From contig CBDFGN010000006.1 of assembly GCA_965247065.1 (NCBI GenBank), forward strand, positions 1,426,001 to 1,490,000: a DNA stretch of 64,000 nt. The letters run 5' to 3'. This document shows, piece by piece, positions 10,077-18,641 of the stretch (its first letter is position 1; every line of letters begins with the position of its first letter). The position numbers were made by a program, and so were the translations under genes. This DNA comes from CBDFGN01 sp965247065. Lineage in GTDB: Bacteria; Bacteroidota; Bacteroidia; Cytophagales; Cyclobacteriaceae. The notes under the pieces are model-generated. The model was given only the letters and a program-made list of their open reading frames with translations, was not told the origin of the DNA and made no database searches.

Positions 10077-10115
10077 GCGCCGAATAATGATTCCTCTGTT
10101 TGAATTAGTGCAAAT

Positions 10116-11138
10116 TTAGTGTATCAGCCGAAAGAGAAGCTCTTTCAGGATTTGGCTTTCGCCCGGGTTTATGCTGTCAATTCCTTTGGAACGGTTGTCA
10201 GCAACTCTGAGGTGATGAATGTTATGAATGACTTTGTCCAACGGGAAGTGTCCCATTGCAGTACCATATTCATTAGCGGCTCCAAATGGCACCCCCAGGA
10301 CCGAGGCGATTTGCTTTGGATTATGGATCTTCCTGTGATGAAGCCTAAGTAAATTACTATAGTACCGGTACAAGACAGCAAGAATGACCTGTATGGGATT
10401 GCTCTTAGGATTGGCAGCGAAGTAGTTGATGATTCGCAACGCCTTGGGCGGGTCTTTGAACGACAGGGCTTTGAGCAGTTCAAAAACGTTATACTCCTTA
10501 CTTATTCCAACGTAGGTGTCTATATCGTTTACAGTCACCTCTCTTGGTTCCCTGATATTTATCAGCATCTTCTCAATCTCCGATGACAACCTCTCCAGGT
10601 TATTTCCGATATATTCAGTAAGCAGCAGAGTAGCCTGATTTTCAATGGAGTACCCCTTCGTTTGCAGATAATTATTGATCCAGCTTGGCACTTGGTTTTC
10701 AAAGATCCTGGTGGAATCCACCAACACAGCTTTCTGAGCCATGAGCTGACTCAAGTTGGAGCGACCATCTAACTTTTTATGCTTGTGGCAAAACACGAGG
10801 ATCGTGGTTGGGCTAGGATTCTCCAAATATTCGGTTAGTATTTTTTTGCCATCTTCTTTTCCCAGATCGGAGATTTCCTGGGCTTCTTTTACAATCACCA
10901 CCTGGCGATCCGACATCATTGGATATCGTCGCGCATTGGTCAGCACCTCGTTTACCTTGACATCCCGGCCGTACAAGACCATTTGGTTAAACCCTTTTTG
11001 AGCCTCATCCAGTACATTCGCCTCGATGTAATCCGATATTAAATCTATGTAGTAAGGTTCCTGACCCTGAAGAAAATATACCGGTTCAAACTGGTTGCTG
11101 TGGAGGTCCTTTAGTACCGACTCAGGAGTGGATTTCAT
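10116..11138 (-). CDS. holA: DNA polymerase III delta subunit
   Basis: A 340-residue clamp-loader subunit of normal length with an ATG start. The N-terminal AAA-like domain contains the family feature EPVYFLQGQEPYYIDLI and lacks a working Walker A loop, as in all HolA proteins. The middle lid region contains YIGNNLERLSSEIEKM, and the C-terminal collar domain follows. It opens the sliding clamp with the tau and delta-prime subunits. It lies 39 bases upstream of the isomerase gene. Confidence 0.95.
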   Translation of the reverse strand: MKSTPESVLKDLHSNQFEPVYFLQGQEPYYIDLISDYIEANVLDEAQKGFNQMVLYGRDVKVNEVLTNARRYPMMSDRQVVIVKEAQEISDLGKEDGKKILTEYLENPSPTTILVFCHKHKKLDGRSNLSQLMAQKAVLVDSTRIFENQVPSWINNYLQTKGYSIENQATLLLTEYIGNNLERLSSEIEKMLINIREPREVTVNDIDTYVGISKEYNVFELLKALSFKDPPKALRIINYFAANPKSNPIQVILAVLYRYYSNLLRLHHRKIHNPKQIASVLGVPFGAANEYGTAMGHFPLDKVIHNIHHLRVADNRSKGIDSINPGESQILKELLFRLIH

Positions 11139-11257
11139 GCACAGACAAATCTCTGACTTTTACGCGCGAAGTACAAAAAAAATGTTGGATGGGTGGGTTG
11201 CGGATGTTGGAGGGCGTTTTTCGCTGTTCGTTGTTTGCGGCTCACTGCTATGAAGAT

Positions 11258-12157
11258 CTACTCAAACGCATTTATGGGCTTAATTGTATACGCTTCCTTT
11301 CTAAGGAGTTCGATCAAGCCGGATTCACCTTCTAAATGCACGGCGCCCACTGCGATAAAAGTTGGTTTTTTGTTGACTAGTTCCTCAATTACTTTCACCC
11401 ACGCTTTATTCCTGGAATCATAATAGACCTCCTGAAACGTCTGGCTTCGATTGGTAGCCTTTAGTATTTCATCTTTGATCTTGGCTAGATCCTGATCCTC
11501 CAGGTAATTTTGGACCATTTGATTGTAATCTTCTATATGTTCATCAAAATTGTTGACGGTGTATTTAAGAGCCTCCACCTGATCCTGGATCGGAAATTCT
11601 TTAAAGGCATCAATTTCTTCCTGGGTGGTGCCCAGGCCTACAAACTCCAGGCGGCTTTTGTGAGCTAAATGAGCAAGTTCGGGTTCCAGGTATACGATGT
11701 TTTTGCCCAAATAGAGGGCCGTTAGAGTCGGTACCAGAATGATGGGTTGAAGCCGGCTGTATTCAAAATGATAGCTATGTTCACGCACGCCAAGTTCGAC
11801 CATTAACAGAATGCGGAGTTGATTCAGTTCATTATCTGACAGGTAGTCGTTAATCATTCCATCATCAGGGATTCTGACCGCCTGGTTAAGTTCATCTTGG
11901 GTCGAATGATTGAAGACGTTCTTGGTGGCAAATACTTCACAATCATCGATTAAGAGCCCTACCTTTTTTGGTACGGTGAATTGTTCCTTTGGCAGGAAAT
12001 TTAAGATTCCGAAGAGATACGATGGCTTGTCCAATCCATTCCCCGAAATCTCCCACAAAATCGAATTTTCAACAACCTGAGCATTTGCAGTTGAGATTGA
12101 AGCTGTGTAAAAAACGACCAATGTGAGTGTACAAAATGCGCCCTTCTGTCTATTCAT
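11258..12157 (-). CDS. TraB/GumN family protein
   Basis: A 299-residue secreted or membrane-attached protein: signal peptide (about residues 1-26, ending ANA), then a TraB/GumN domain starting ILWEISGNGLDKPSYLFG. It ends with the family motif PTFIAVGAVHLEGESGLI. TraB/GumN proteins belong to the EreA/ChaN-like superfamily of putative metal-dependent hydrolases. The N-terminal metal motif usually written GTxH is here G-I-L-N, so activity may be altered. It is a single gene with no obvious operon partner. Confidence 0.8.
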   Translation of the reverse strand: MNRQKGAFCTLTLVVFYTASISTANAQVVENSILWEISGNGLDKPSYLFGILNFLPKEQFTVPKKVGLLIDDCEVFATKNVFNHSTQDELNQAVRIPDDGMINDYLSDNELNQLRILLMVELGVREHSYHFEYSRLQPIILVPTLTALYLGKNIVYLEPELAHLAHKSRLEFVGLGTTQEEIDAFKEFPIQDQVEALKYTVNNFDEHIEDYNQMVQNYLEDQDLAKIKDEILKATNRSQTFQEVYYDSRNKAWVKVIEELVNKKPTFIAVGAVHLEGESGLIELLRKEAYTIKPINAFE

Positions 12158-12606
12158 CTTCGTTTGAACTTTTCGATGATCGGCCTCTGAAACTGCCTTT
12201 TCTTTTTGAGTAGCTCATATGGTGCCATCCTCTCCCACCAGTTTCGCATATCCAAGATTGTCGTTGAACGTGATGGCGGCAAGGACTCGCCGTTGGCTCA
12301 TCAACCACAAATTATGCAATGCATGTCTTTGGCACAAATCATAAACGAATTCCAAATGGTAAATTTCAAGCCACATGATATTGTCCCGTCCAGCTCATTC
12401 CTGATTGAGATGTTTACAAGGCGTGGAGCGAGGAGACGGTTCTTACTCAAACTTGATCGTTGTGCGATGGGATTCCTCATCCGAATTGACATTTTCCCGA
12501 TTTTTTAACCCTCAATCTTCAACTCCACTTATCACTGATTATCGGCTCTTGAATATTGGATATTGATTTGGTCGGTTAAAGGGTCAATCCGCCTAAGCAT
12601 CGAGCA
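12158..12606. other. Intergenic stretch without a convincing gene
   Basis: About 450 bases with only short open frames on both strands. None has a recognisable domain, a start signal or consistent codon use. It probably contains upstream signals of the TraB/GumN gene and possibly decayed sequence. Confidence 0.5.
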
Positions 12607-13194
12607 TCATCTGGTATTGCGAATCCATATCTCAGCCAGCAGCACATGGATAACAAAAGCCAGGGTAAAGGCCATTATCGAAAAGCTAGCTGCCTGGTCG
12701 TTGGTAGGATTACCGATAATTATCAAAGTTGGAATGAAGATCACCCGCATCGTAGCTATAGCCAAGCCAATGGCAAAGGCACGTATCATCCATTCGCGGT
12801 GCAGAACAACATTTCCGCGGCGGATCTGAATTAAGCTCCAAATCAAAGCCAAAAAGAAAAATACAGCAAAAAGACCATTGACTAAACTTTCTATCCACCC
12901 GGAAAATGGGATCACGAGCGCTATGAATAGTGCGGTAGTACCCACAATAATGCCTACGATTACCAATACCCTACCTATGAAGCGGTGATAATTCAGCCAA
13001 CGGGATCTAATACCTTCAATAAACTGAAATGGGGCCAGTAATAAATAAATGCCTCCGAAGCTCACGTGTAAGCCGGTGATAAATGGATATTCGATAAATC
13101 CGGAATTGTAAGGTTCCTTTAAAAAATACGCCACTGAGGAACCAACTCCGATACAAACCAGTAATCCGACAAGAACGTACAAAAAATACTGCAT
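12607..13194 (-). CDS. DUF2306 integral membrane protein
   Basis: A 195-residue protein with six or seven predicted transmembrane segments. The DUF2306 pattern is visible: LHVSFGGIYLLLAPFQF, then LNYHRFIGRVLV and VVLHREWMIRAFA. The conserved histidines in these motifs could bind haem or metal, but no function is established. I chose the ATG at 13194 over a TTG five codons upstream because it places the first helix directly at the N-terminus. Confidence 0.85.
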   Translation of the reverse strand: MQYFLYVLVGLLVCIGVGSSVAYFLKEPYNSGFIEYPFITGLHVSFGGIYLLLAPFQFIEGIRSRWLNYHRFIGRVLVIVGIIVGTTALFIALVIPFSGWIESLVNGLFAVFFFLALIWSLIQIRRGNVVLHREWMIRAFAIGLAIATMRVIFIPTLIIIGNPTNDQAASFSIMAFTLAFVIHVLLAEIWIRNTR

Positions 13195-13388
13195 CCGCAC
13201 TGGCACCAATTTAACAAAATGTACCGGGATCAGAAACGAAAGTGGCTGCCACCTGGTCGTCCTGATTTGGCGGGGTGATGATTTTGAATGATGAGGACCC
13301 GCAGCTCAATCGTTTTTTGCCTTGCCTTTGAGACTATCGCCCGTGCCTCCCACTTTTAATAAACAGTTCAACCCTGCCAGGGCCGAGA

Positions 13389-14930
13389 TCAATACAAATC
13401 CCAATTACCTTGTAAATAATACTTGTATAGAACCGGATTATGTATCCGGTTTACCTCCGGTTTTTGGCGATCGAAGTCGTAGAAATCTTTTCCGAATGAA
13501 GTTACCAATTGCATGGCCTCATTGTTCAGCCATTTAGTATTCTGCTGGTTAAATTCAAGGCCTTGAAAAGTGGCTAGAAGAGCACTGTCGGAAACATTTC
13601 GAGCCCCTATTATCCAGCCCCATTCACCCAGGGTCAACACCTGATTGTGTAGCGGAAGAGTAGTGAAGCCAGCTTCCTGCAAGGTTATATCTACACAATT
13701 GAAAGCCCGGGTTGCGTAGTAGGGACTGCCAGCCTGGGTGACCAAGAACCCATTGGGCCTTAGCCGTTTTTGACATAATTTGTAAAATTCAAATGAATAT
13801 AGTCTCCCTATTTCGACAGTCTTAGGATCGGGAAGATCAACCAGGATTATATCATAGTACCCCTCATGATCCTCCAGAAAGGTAAATCCGTCCTCATTGA
13901 TTATCTCTACCCTGTCATCCCGCAAGGAGCCTTCATTGAGTGCAACCAGCACCTCATGGGTCATGGACAAATCGGTGATCGCCGGATCCAGGTCTACCAC
14001 TTTCACGGCCTCTACCGAGGAATATTTCAGTACTTCGCGCGCAGCGCACCCATCTCCCCCACCTAGGATCAAGATTTCCCTGGGATTGGGGTAGGCTGTC
14101 ATGACCGGGTGTACCATGGGTTCATGATACATCGCCTCGTCCAAAGTACTAAGTTGCTGATTTCCATTTATGAAAAGCCAGTAGTGGTCTTTCCACTGGG
14201 TCATCACAATTTTCTGGTACCGGCTTTGCTCCGAATAGACCACCTTGTCCTTGTACCTTTGTTGTTCGCCAAAGAGGATTATCGGATTCGCCATAATGAA
14301 TCCGGTCGCAAGGAGGATCATCACTCCCACGGCGAAACTGCCTAATTGAACCTGGGTGGGTCGATTCAGATAATTCCACAGAATCATCAAAAGCAATAGC
14401 GCCACCACAAAATTTATCGTCCCCAGTATGAACGGAGTGTAAGTGAGCCCGAGGTAGGGCAGTCCCACAAAGGCAAAGAAAATCCCGCCCAGCAGGCTCC
14501 CGTAATAGTCGTTTTCAAGAACCGACGATATATTTACTTTAAGGTTTTCGAATTCTTGATTGAGCCGAACCACGAGTGGGATTTCCATTCCAATCAGCAA
14601 GCCGATAATGATGCTGAGGGAATAAATCATTATACCCGTATAAACAGTATAGGCCGCCGCAGTATAGGCCAGCAGGGACGAAAAAGAGGTCAATAGTGAA
14701 AGAATAAATTCAATGACTATGAATTTCTTGAGCAAATCGGTTTCCAGGAGCCGGCTGAGTCGGCTTCCCACACCCATTGAGAACAGCATTACCGAAACGA
14801 TAAGGGTCCACTGAAAGATAGAATCTCCCAGGAAGTAGGTTGCCAGCGTGGAGAGGATATATTCGGCTACAATACCGGCGAGGCCAGTTGCGAAAAGACT
14901 GAACTTAAGGATATTGGATTTGAGCTTCAC
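13389..14930 (-). CDS. speE: Membrane-anchored spermidine synthase-like aminopropyltransferase
   Basis: A 513-residue protein. The N-terminal half (about 1-215) has seven transmembrane segments. The C-terminal half is a spermidine synthase domain with the SAM-type motif ILILGGGDGCAAREVLKY, the acidic residue of VVDLDPAI and the catalytic region IILVDLPDP. Soluble SpeE transfers aminopropyl groups to putrescine; this membrane-fused form is the one found beside PspA and DUF350 genes. The start is GTG. It is the last gene of the psp-like operon, 21 bases after the DUF350 gene. The polyamine substrate and cellular target are not known. Confidence 0.9.
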   Translation of the reverse strand: MKLKSNILKFSLFATGLAGIVAEYILSTLATYFLGDSIFQWTLIVSVMLFSMGVGSRLSRLLETDLLKKFIVIEFILSLLTSFSSLLAYTAAAYTVYTGIMIYSLSIIIGLLIGMEIPLVVRLNQEFENLKVNISSVLENDYYGSLLGGIFFAFVGLPYLGLTYTPFILGTINFVVALLLLMILWNYLNRPTQVQLGSFAVGVMILLATGFIMANPIILFGEQQRYKDKVVYSEQSRYQKIVMTQWKDHYWLFINGNQQLSTLDEAMYHEPMVHPVMTAYPNPREILILGGGDGCAAREVLKYSSVEAVKVVDLDPAITDLSMTHEVLVALNEGSLRDDRVEIINEDGFTFLEDHEGYYDIILVDLPDPKTVEIGRLYSFEFYKLCQKRLRPNGFLVTQAGSPYYATRAFNCVDITLQEAGFTTLPLHNQVLTLGEWGWIIGARNVSDSALLATFQGLEFNQQNTKWLNNEAMQLVTSFGKDFYDFDRQKPEVNRIHNPVLYKYYLQGNWDLY

Positions 14931-14951
14931 CGGCTCAATCTGGATTATCCT

Positions 14952-15800
14952 CTAAAGTGCCCAGGTGATGAGGACCGATCCCCCGATATAGGCAAAAGCC
15001 TCGATCAAGGCGGCCCCATGATTCGGACGCTCCTGGTTGATCAGTTCATCGGTTAGGTTTCTTCCCGGAAGAAGTATCTTGTCGGTGAGTAATCGCACTA
15101 TAGGCAGAAACAGCAGTCCGATTCCTACATCGATCCCAATGTTGATCAAAGATTCTTCCCAACTGACAAAATCATGCATCAGAGCAAATCGAATCAAATT
15201 ACCTATGGAGATCATTGCACCGGCAAATCCAATACCTACCGCTACATTGTCCTTTTCAATATGTTCATGAACATCGTAGGGGGTGATCACATTGTAAAAC
15301 ATCTCGGTCGCGATCAGGAGAACCTGGCCGATTGCCCAGAAAATCAAAGCCGTGAGCAAGGACCCTCCATCACCGGAAATGGCTCCCAGCAGAATCAGAC
15401 CGGTTGCAACCGCATTTCCGCCCTCTACAACCCCAGTGCCTACATTTTGATCCTCAACTATTTCTTTGTAAACGCTGAATTTCCTAAGGATCAATTTATC
15501 ATTGATGAAAACTGAAATATTTAGTAACAAAACGGCCAGTAACCCATAAGCGAAAATATCAACCAAATCCTGGACCAGTCCCTGGGATGGACCCAGAACA
15601 GCGCTCCCAATCGCCAGCAACAACCCCACGAAGTACCCTACGTGGGCAACGGAGAAGGCCAAATTGTCTTTCTCCACTAACTCATCTTTAACATTTATCT
15701 TTCGATGGAACAACTGGTAGGCAATTTTGCCAATAAAAAACAACAGGAAACTACTGGCCAGGTACACCAGCGTGGCTAGAATACTGTCTAATATTTGCAT
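14952..15800 (-). CDS. DUF350 membrane protein, YjfL-like, tandem domain
   Basis: A 282-residue protein with about eight transmembrane segments arranged as two DUF350 repeats. Each repeat has a conserved internal stretch (DNLAFSVAHVGYFVGLLLAIG and DNVAVGIGFAGAMISIG, near residues 46 and 185). E. coli YjfL is the single-domain relative and lies in the yjfIJKLMC cluster with a PspA paralogue. The position between the lipoprotein and spermidine synthase supports a role in the same membrane process. The molecular function is unknown. Confidence 0.9.
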   Translation of the reverse strand: MQILDSILATLVYLASSFLLFFIGKIAYQLFHRKINVKDELVEKDNLAFSVAHVGYFVGLLLAIGSAVLGPSQGLVQDLVDIFAYGLLAVLLLNISVFINDKLILRKFSVYKEIVEDQNVGTGVVEGGNAVATGLILLGAISGDGGSLLTALIFWAIGQVLLIATEMFYNVITPYDVHEHIEKDNVAVGIGFAGAMISIGNLIRFALMHDFVSWEESLINIGIDVGIGLLFLPIVRLLTDKILLPGRNLTDELINQERPNHGAALIEAFAYIGGSVLITWAL

Positions 15801-15838
15801 GAGTTAATGATTAGTGGAATGGTTGGAAAAGATACAGG

Positions 15839-16567
15839 TTATTTGCCAAAGCCGCCACCTCTCGACCTTGAACTAGAACCACTGCTATATCTTGATCCCG
15901 ACCGGGAACTTTGTGCCGTAGAACTTCGAACCCGACTTCTAAACTTACTATTGTATCTGGAGTTCGGTTTGGTAGATTGATTGAATTTACTACTGGTTCC
16001 ATAGGCATAACCACCGCCAGATGTTCTTGGCCCGTAATACGATCTTCCGGTACCATAGTGATTGGATCGATATGTATTGTAACTAGATCTTCCTACTGGG
16101 TAGGCCATCATGTTAAACATGCTGGACATGAACATATACTGGCCATAAAATGCCCAGAAGCTGCTTCCTCCCCTATTTTCCCAGCGGCCATATTTTTGAT
16201 TACCAACGTAATTCGAAAAACCCGGAGGCCCTACGGTCTTATTTACTTTACCACCTTCACTCTTTGAAGCCAATTCCATACCCATGTCATTCTCATGCAT
16301 AGCAAAGAACTTTTCCGAAACTTCCTGCCAATCAGATATCTTTTCTTCCGGTATTCCTGTTCTTTCCTTAATGGTTCGGTACTGATGCCGATAGCTTTTG
16401 AAAAACACTCCCTCCACATCCATATCATAAAGCATAATGGTAAAAGTGGGCTCATTGGTCATATCCCGGATCATATCGTCAACCGGACTTTTGGAGTACT
16501 TCCTTCCTCCGCAGGATGCCAACATGAATATTGTGATAACGAGTACTGGAATCTTTAGTCTGTTCAT
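15839..16567 (-). CDS. Lipoprotein with Arg/Ser/Gly/Tyr-rich tail
   Basis: A 242-residue protein with a lipoprotein signal (VLVITIFMLASC, Cys at about 19). A folded middle domain (about 35-110, with FFKSYRHQYRTIKERTG) is followed by a low-complexity tail (about 145-242) dominated by S, R, G and Y, ending in RSRGGGFGK. E. coli yjfM holds a comparable position in its cluster, but I cannot show homology. The positively charged tail may interact with cell wall or polyanions. It is 38 bases upstream of the DUF350 gene. Confidence 0.8.
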   Translation of the reverse strand: MNRLKIPVLVITIFMLASCGGRKYSKSPVDDMIRDMTNEPTFTIMLYDMDVEGVFFKSYRHQYRTIKERTGIPEEKISDWQEVSEKFFAMHENDMGMELASKSEGGKVNKTVGPPGFSNYVGNQKYGRWENRGGSSFWAFYGQYMFMSSMFNMMAYPVGRSSYNTYRSNHYGTGRSYYGPRTSGGGYAYGTSSKFNQSTKPNSRYNSKFRSRVRSSTAQSSRSGSRYSSGSSSRSRGGGFGK

Positions 16568-16611
16568 CCGCTTAATATTAATAGGCTCAAGTTATCAAAC
16601 ATATCTCAAAG

Positions 16612-17169
16612 TCAATCCGGTTTTTCCATGGGCGGCAAAATATTTGAAAATTCGAATTCCTTGGCTATTTTACCGAATGAGGCCTCGAACTCTTTTTCTC
16701 CCCACTGCTCTATGTTGAGGACATGCTCTTCGGCCTCATCATAATAGTCCCAAGAAATCAACTCATCCCAGTCATCGGTTTCTTTTTCAGAATCCTTGAA
16801 GTAGCCTGGGGTTTCATTCTCCCGGTATAACTTAATTCCCTGATAATCTATTTTTTTAGGAGGGTGTTCCTTTTTCAGGATTTTTTCAGGAAGGTCTTCA
16901 TCGATGGATCGCACCTTGATTTTCCTGGTAAAGGTTAGGAAAAGCTCATCATCCTCCTCGATATGCAGGAACGCAACATCGTCTCCGCTATCTAGTTTAT
17001 ACTCCCGAGTAAAATTGTTATTGCCCCAGTCATACTCATAAACGGCCACAACTTGCCACGATTTAAGATCATAATCCACTAAAAACCCTTTTTCCAAATC
17101 AGTAATCTTCAGATTGGTAGGATCGTACTTGGGTTCTTCCTTTTTCTTAAAAAAATCAAATAATCCCAT
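16612..17169 (-). CDS. DUF4178 domain protein
   Basis: A 185-residue acidic cytoplasmic protein. Residues 20-75 contain the DUF4178 pattern: LEKGFLVDYDLKSWQVVAVYEYDW, here as two adjacent motifs (LEKGFLVDYD and SWQVVAVYEYDW), then REYKLDSGDDVAFL. DUF4178 proteins commonly neighbour PspA-, DUF350- and spermidine-synthase-encoding genes. It starts 5 bases after the stop of the small membrane protein, so translation is probably coupled. No catalytic residues can be named. Confidence 0.83.
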   Translation of the reverse strand: MGLFDFFKKKEEPKYDPTNLKITDLEKGFLVDYDLKSWQVVAVYEYDWGNNNFTREYKLDSGDDVAFLHIEEDDELFLTFTRKIKVRSIDEDLPEKILKKEHPPKKIDYQGIKLYRENETPGYFKDSEKETDDWDELISWDYYDEAEEHVLNIEQWGEKEFEASFGKIAKEFEFSNILPPMEKPD

Positions 17170-17174
17170 CTGAG

Positions 17175-17330
17175 TTATTTTGGCAGCTGTTTCCTGCTGG
17201 GCTGGGTGAAATAATAGATCAGGTAGACCAAGGCAGCCAGTCCTATTAGCCCAAGGGCAACCTTGAACAGGAATTTGAACAGCACCAGAACAATTACAAT
17301 AGCCAGTATAACTAATACTATAGATTTCAT
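17175..17330 (-). CDS. Small membrane protein of the psp-like operon
   Basis: A 51-residue open frame with an ATG start, lying between the PspA and DUF4178 genes on the same strand. It begins MKSIVLVILAIVIVLV and has one or two closely spaced hydrophobic helices (about 4-18 and 22-41). It ends in a polar tail TQPSRKQLPK. Codons look normal and it fills the gap exactly (34 bases after pspA, 5 before DUF4178). Small PspB/PspC/PspG-like membrane partners are common beside PspA, but this one has no recognisable family. Confidence 0.75.
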   Translation of the reverse strand: MKSIVLVILAIVIVLVLFKFLFKVALGLIGLAALVYLIYYFTQPSRKQLPK

Positions 17331-17364
17331 TGCAATAATTACCTAAGTTCTTAAATGAAGAGGG

Positions 17365-18087
17365 CTATTCACCCTCCCCTTCTTTCTTCTTTGTGAGCTT
17401 GGCTTTCATGGCAGCCAGTTCATCCCCGGCTTCACTTCTGGTTGTGTCACCTAACGCCTTTTCTATTTCGTCATCTACGCTTTTGCTCTCATCAGCAATT
17501 TCTCCATAGGATTCAGCCAGTGCTTCTTCCTGGGTCACCTTCTCCTTCATTTTCTCGAGCATCGCTATGGTACTTCCAGAATCGATTTGAGTCAGCTGTT
17601 TGTTGAGGTTTTTGGTGGCGGTACTTACCTTTACCCTGGCTTTCAGCGTTTTCAACTCATTCTCATAAGTGCTGATCTGCTGACGAAGTTTCTTTACATT
17701 CTTTTCCAAGGAATCAACCGATTCCTCAAATTTGTCCTTTTCCTTTTGAATACGCTCCACGTGTTCCTCGTTTTCCTTTTTCTTAACCAAAGCTTCACTG
17801 GCCAGCCGGTCGGCTTCATCTGGCTCTATCTGCCCATCTTGTGCCTTCTGAAGTAAAAGCATGGCCTTACTTTCATAATCTTTCACCTTGCTTTTATGAT
17901 TAGCCAGTTCGTTTTTAGACCGAATAGCCATCGCCTTCACTTCGGCCAATCCTTGCAGACCACCGTCCAAATCCTTTTTTAGATCCCGAATGCCTTGTTC
18001 GGTCATCTTTATCGGATCTTCCAGTTTATCCAAGGCCGAATGTGCCTCAGCCTGTCCAACCCTAAAAATTCTATTAAATATGCTCAT
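17365..18087 (-). CDS. pspA: PspA/IM30 family membrane-remodelling protein
   Basis: A 240-residue, almost entirely helical coiled-coil protein. It opens with MSIFNRIFRVGQAEAHSALD, the amphipathic helix that binds membranes in PspA/IM30 (ESCRT-III superfamily), and the body matches PspA (EDPIKMTEQGIRDLKKDL). PspA assembles on stressed or curved membranes and limits proton leak. It resembles the YjfJ branch of the family by context (DUF2170 upstream, DUF350 downstream). It starts 11 bases after the DUF2170 stop. Confidence 0.93.
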   Translation of the reverse strand: MSIFNRIFRVGQAEAHSALDKLEDPIKMTEQGIRDLKKDLDGGLQGLAEVKAMAIRSKNELANHKSKVKDYESKAMLLLQKAQDGQIEPDEADRLASEALVKKKENEEHVERIQKEKDKFEESVDSLEKNVKKLRQQISTYENELKTLKARVKVSTATKNLNKQLTQIDSGSTIAMLEKMKEKVTQEEALAESYGEIADESKSVDDEIEKALGDTTRSEAGDELAAMKAKLTKKKEGEGE

Positions 18088-18098
18088 CGTAATGGGTT

Positions 18099-18491
18099 TT
18101 AGTTTTTCGAAAATGATATTATTTCCTCTGAGTACTCGCTCAGTAATAATCCCAAGGAGTTGAACGATCCTTCCAGTTCGTTCAGGTCCAGGTTTTCCAG
18201 AGCCAATGTATCCCTAAAGATTACCTTAGAGCCCGACTCGTCCAGGGCAAAGGCCCCGCTAATGATATCTCGATTCTTTTGAAGCAGTTTTTGAAATACC
18301 TCCGATTTTGCCGTGGTCTCAAACATGAATTGCTCCATGATCAGGATCGGATCAGCGATCAGGATCGCTAAACTCTTGATTCCAGATGGTTCATGATCCA
18401 CTACGAAAATCCCTTCCCCCTGATCTTCGTGGGTAATATCGTAGTCCAATTCACTGATGTAGTCCCTGACCTTTTGAAAATAGTCGTTCAT
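18099..18491 (-). CDS. DUF2170 protein, YjfI-like
   Basis: A 130-residue cytoplasmic protein, first gene of the psp-like operon. In E. coli the DUF2170 protein YjfI precedes the PspA paralogue YjfJ, exactly as here. Visible features are an N-terminal helix with DYFQKVRDYISEL and a mixed alpha/beta body. No catalytic motif is seen. It may chaperone or regulate PspA, by context only. Confidence 0.82.
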   Translation of the reverse strand: MNDYFQKVRDYISELDYDITHEDQGEGIFVVDHEPSGIKSLAILIADPILIMEQFMFETTAKSEVFQKLLQKNRDIISGAFALDESGSKVIFRDTLALENLDLNELEGSFNSLGLLLSEYSEEIISFSKN

Positions 18492-18584
18492 GGTTATGGA
18501 TGATTTAATAATGGCTCATTTTCACCAAAATTAATAAAAAGAATTCTGTTTTCATTTGAATCGTTTTTTAATAGTTTTACGTAT

Positions 18585-18616
18585 CAAATATACTAAAGGT
18601 TTTAGAATTGCTCAAA
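18585..18616 (-). promoter_or_regulatory. Promoter of the psp-like operon
   Basis: On the minus strand TATATTTG (18592-18585) matches the Bacteroidota -7 consensus TAnnTTTG. TTTG (18616-18613) lies 20 bases upstream as the -33 box. The operon start codon is about 94 bases downstream, leaving a leader in which I see no clear structure. Confidence 0.65.
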
Positions 18617-18627
18617 ATATTAGCAAT
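18607..18627. promoter_or_regulatory. Palindromic operator candidate between XRE gene and psp-like operon
   Basis: ATTGCT (18607-18612) and AGCAAT (18622-18627) form an inverted repeat around a 9-base AT-rich centre. It lies 14 bases before the regulator start codon and encloses the -33 box of the divergent operon. This is the expected layout for a repressor that controls both itself and the operon. Confidence 0.5.
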
Positions 18628-18641
18628 AAAATCAAGATCTT

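Noticed and set aside
12206..12508. 100-codon plus-strand open frame
   Set aside because: No domain, no ribosome site, unusual composition, and an overlapping frame on the other strand is equally open; treated as non-coding.
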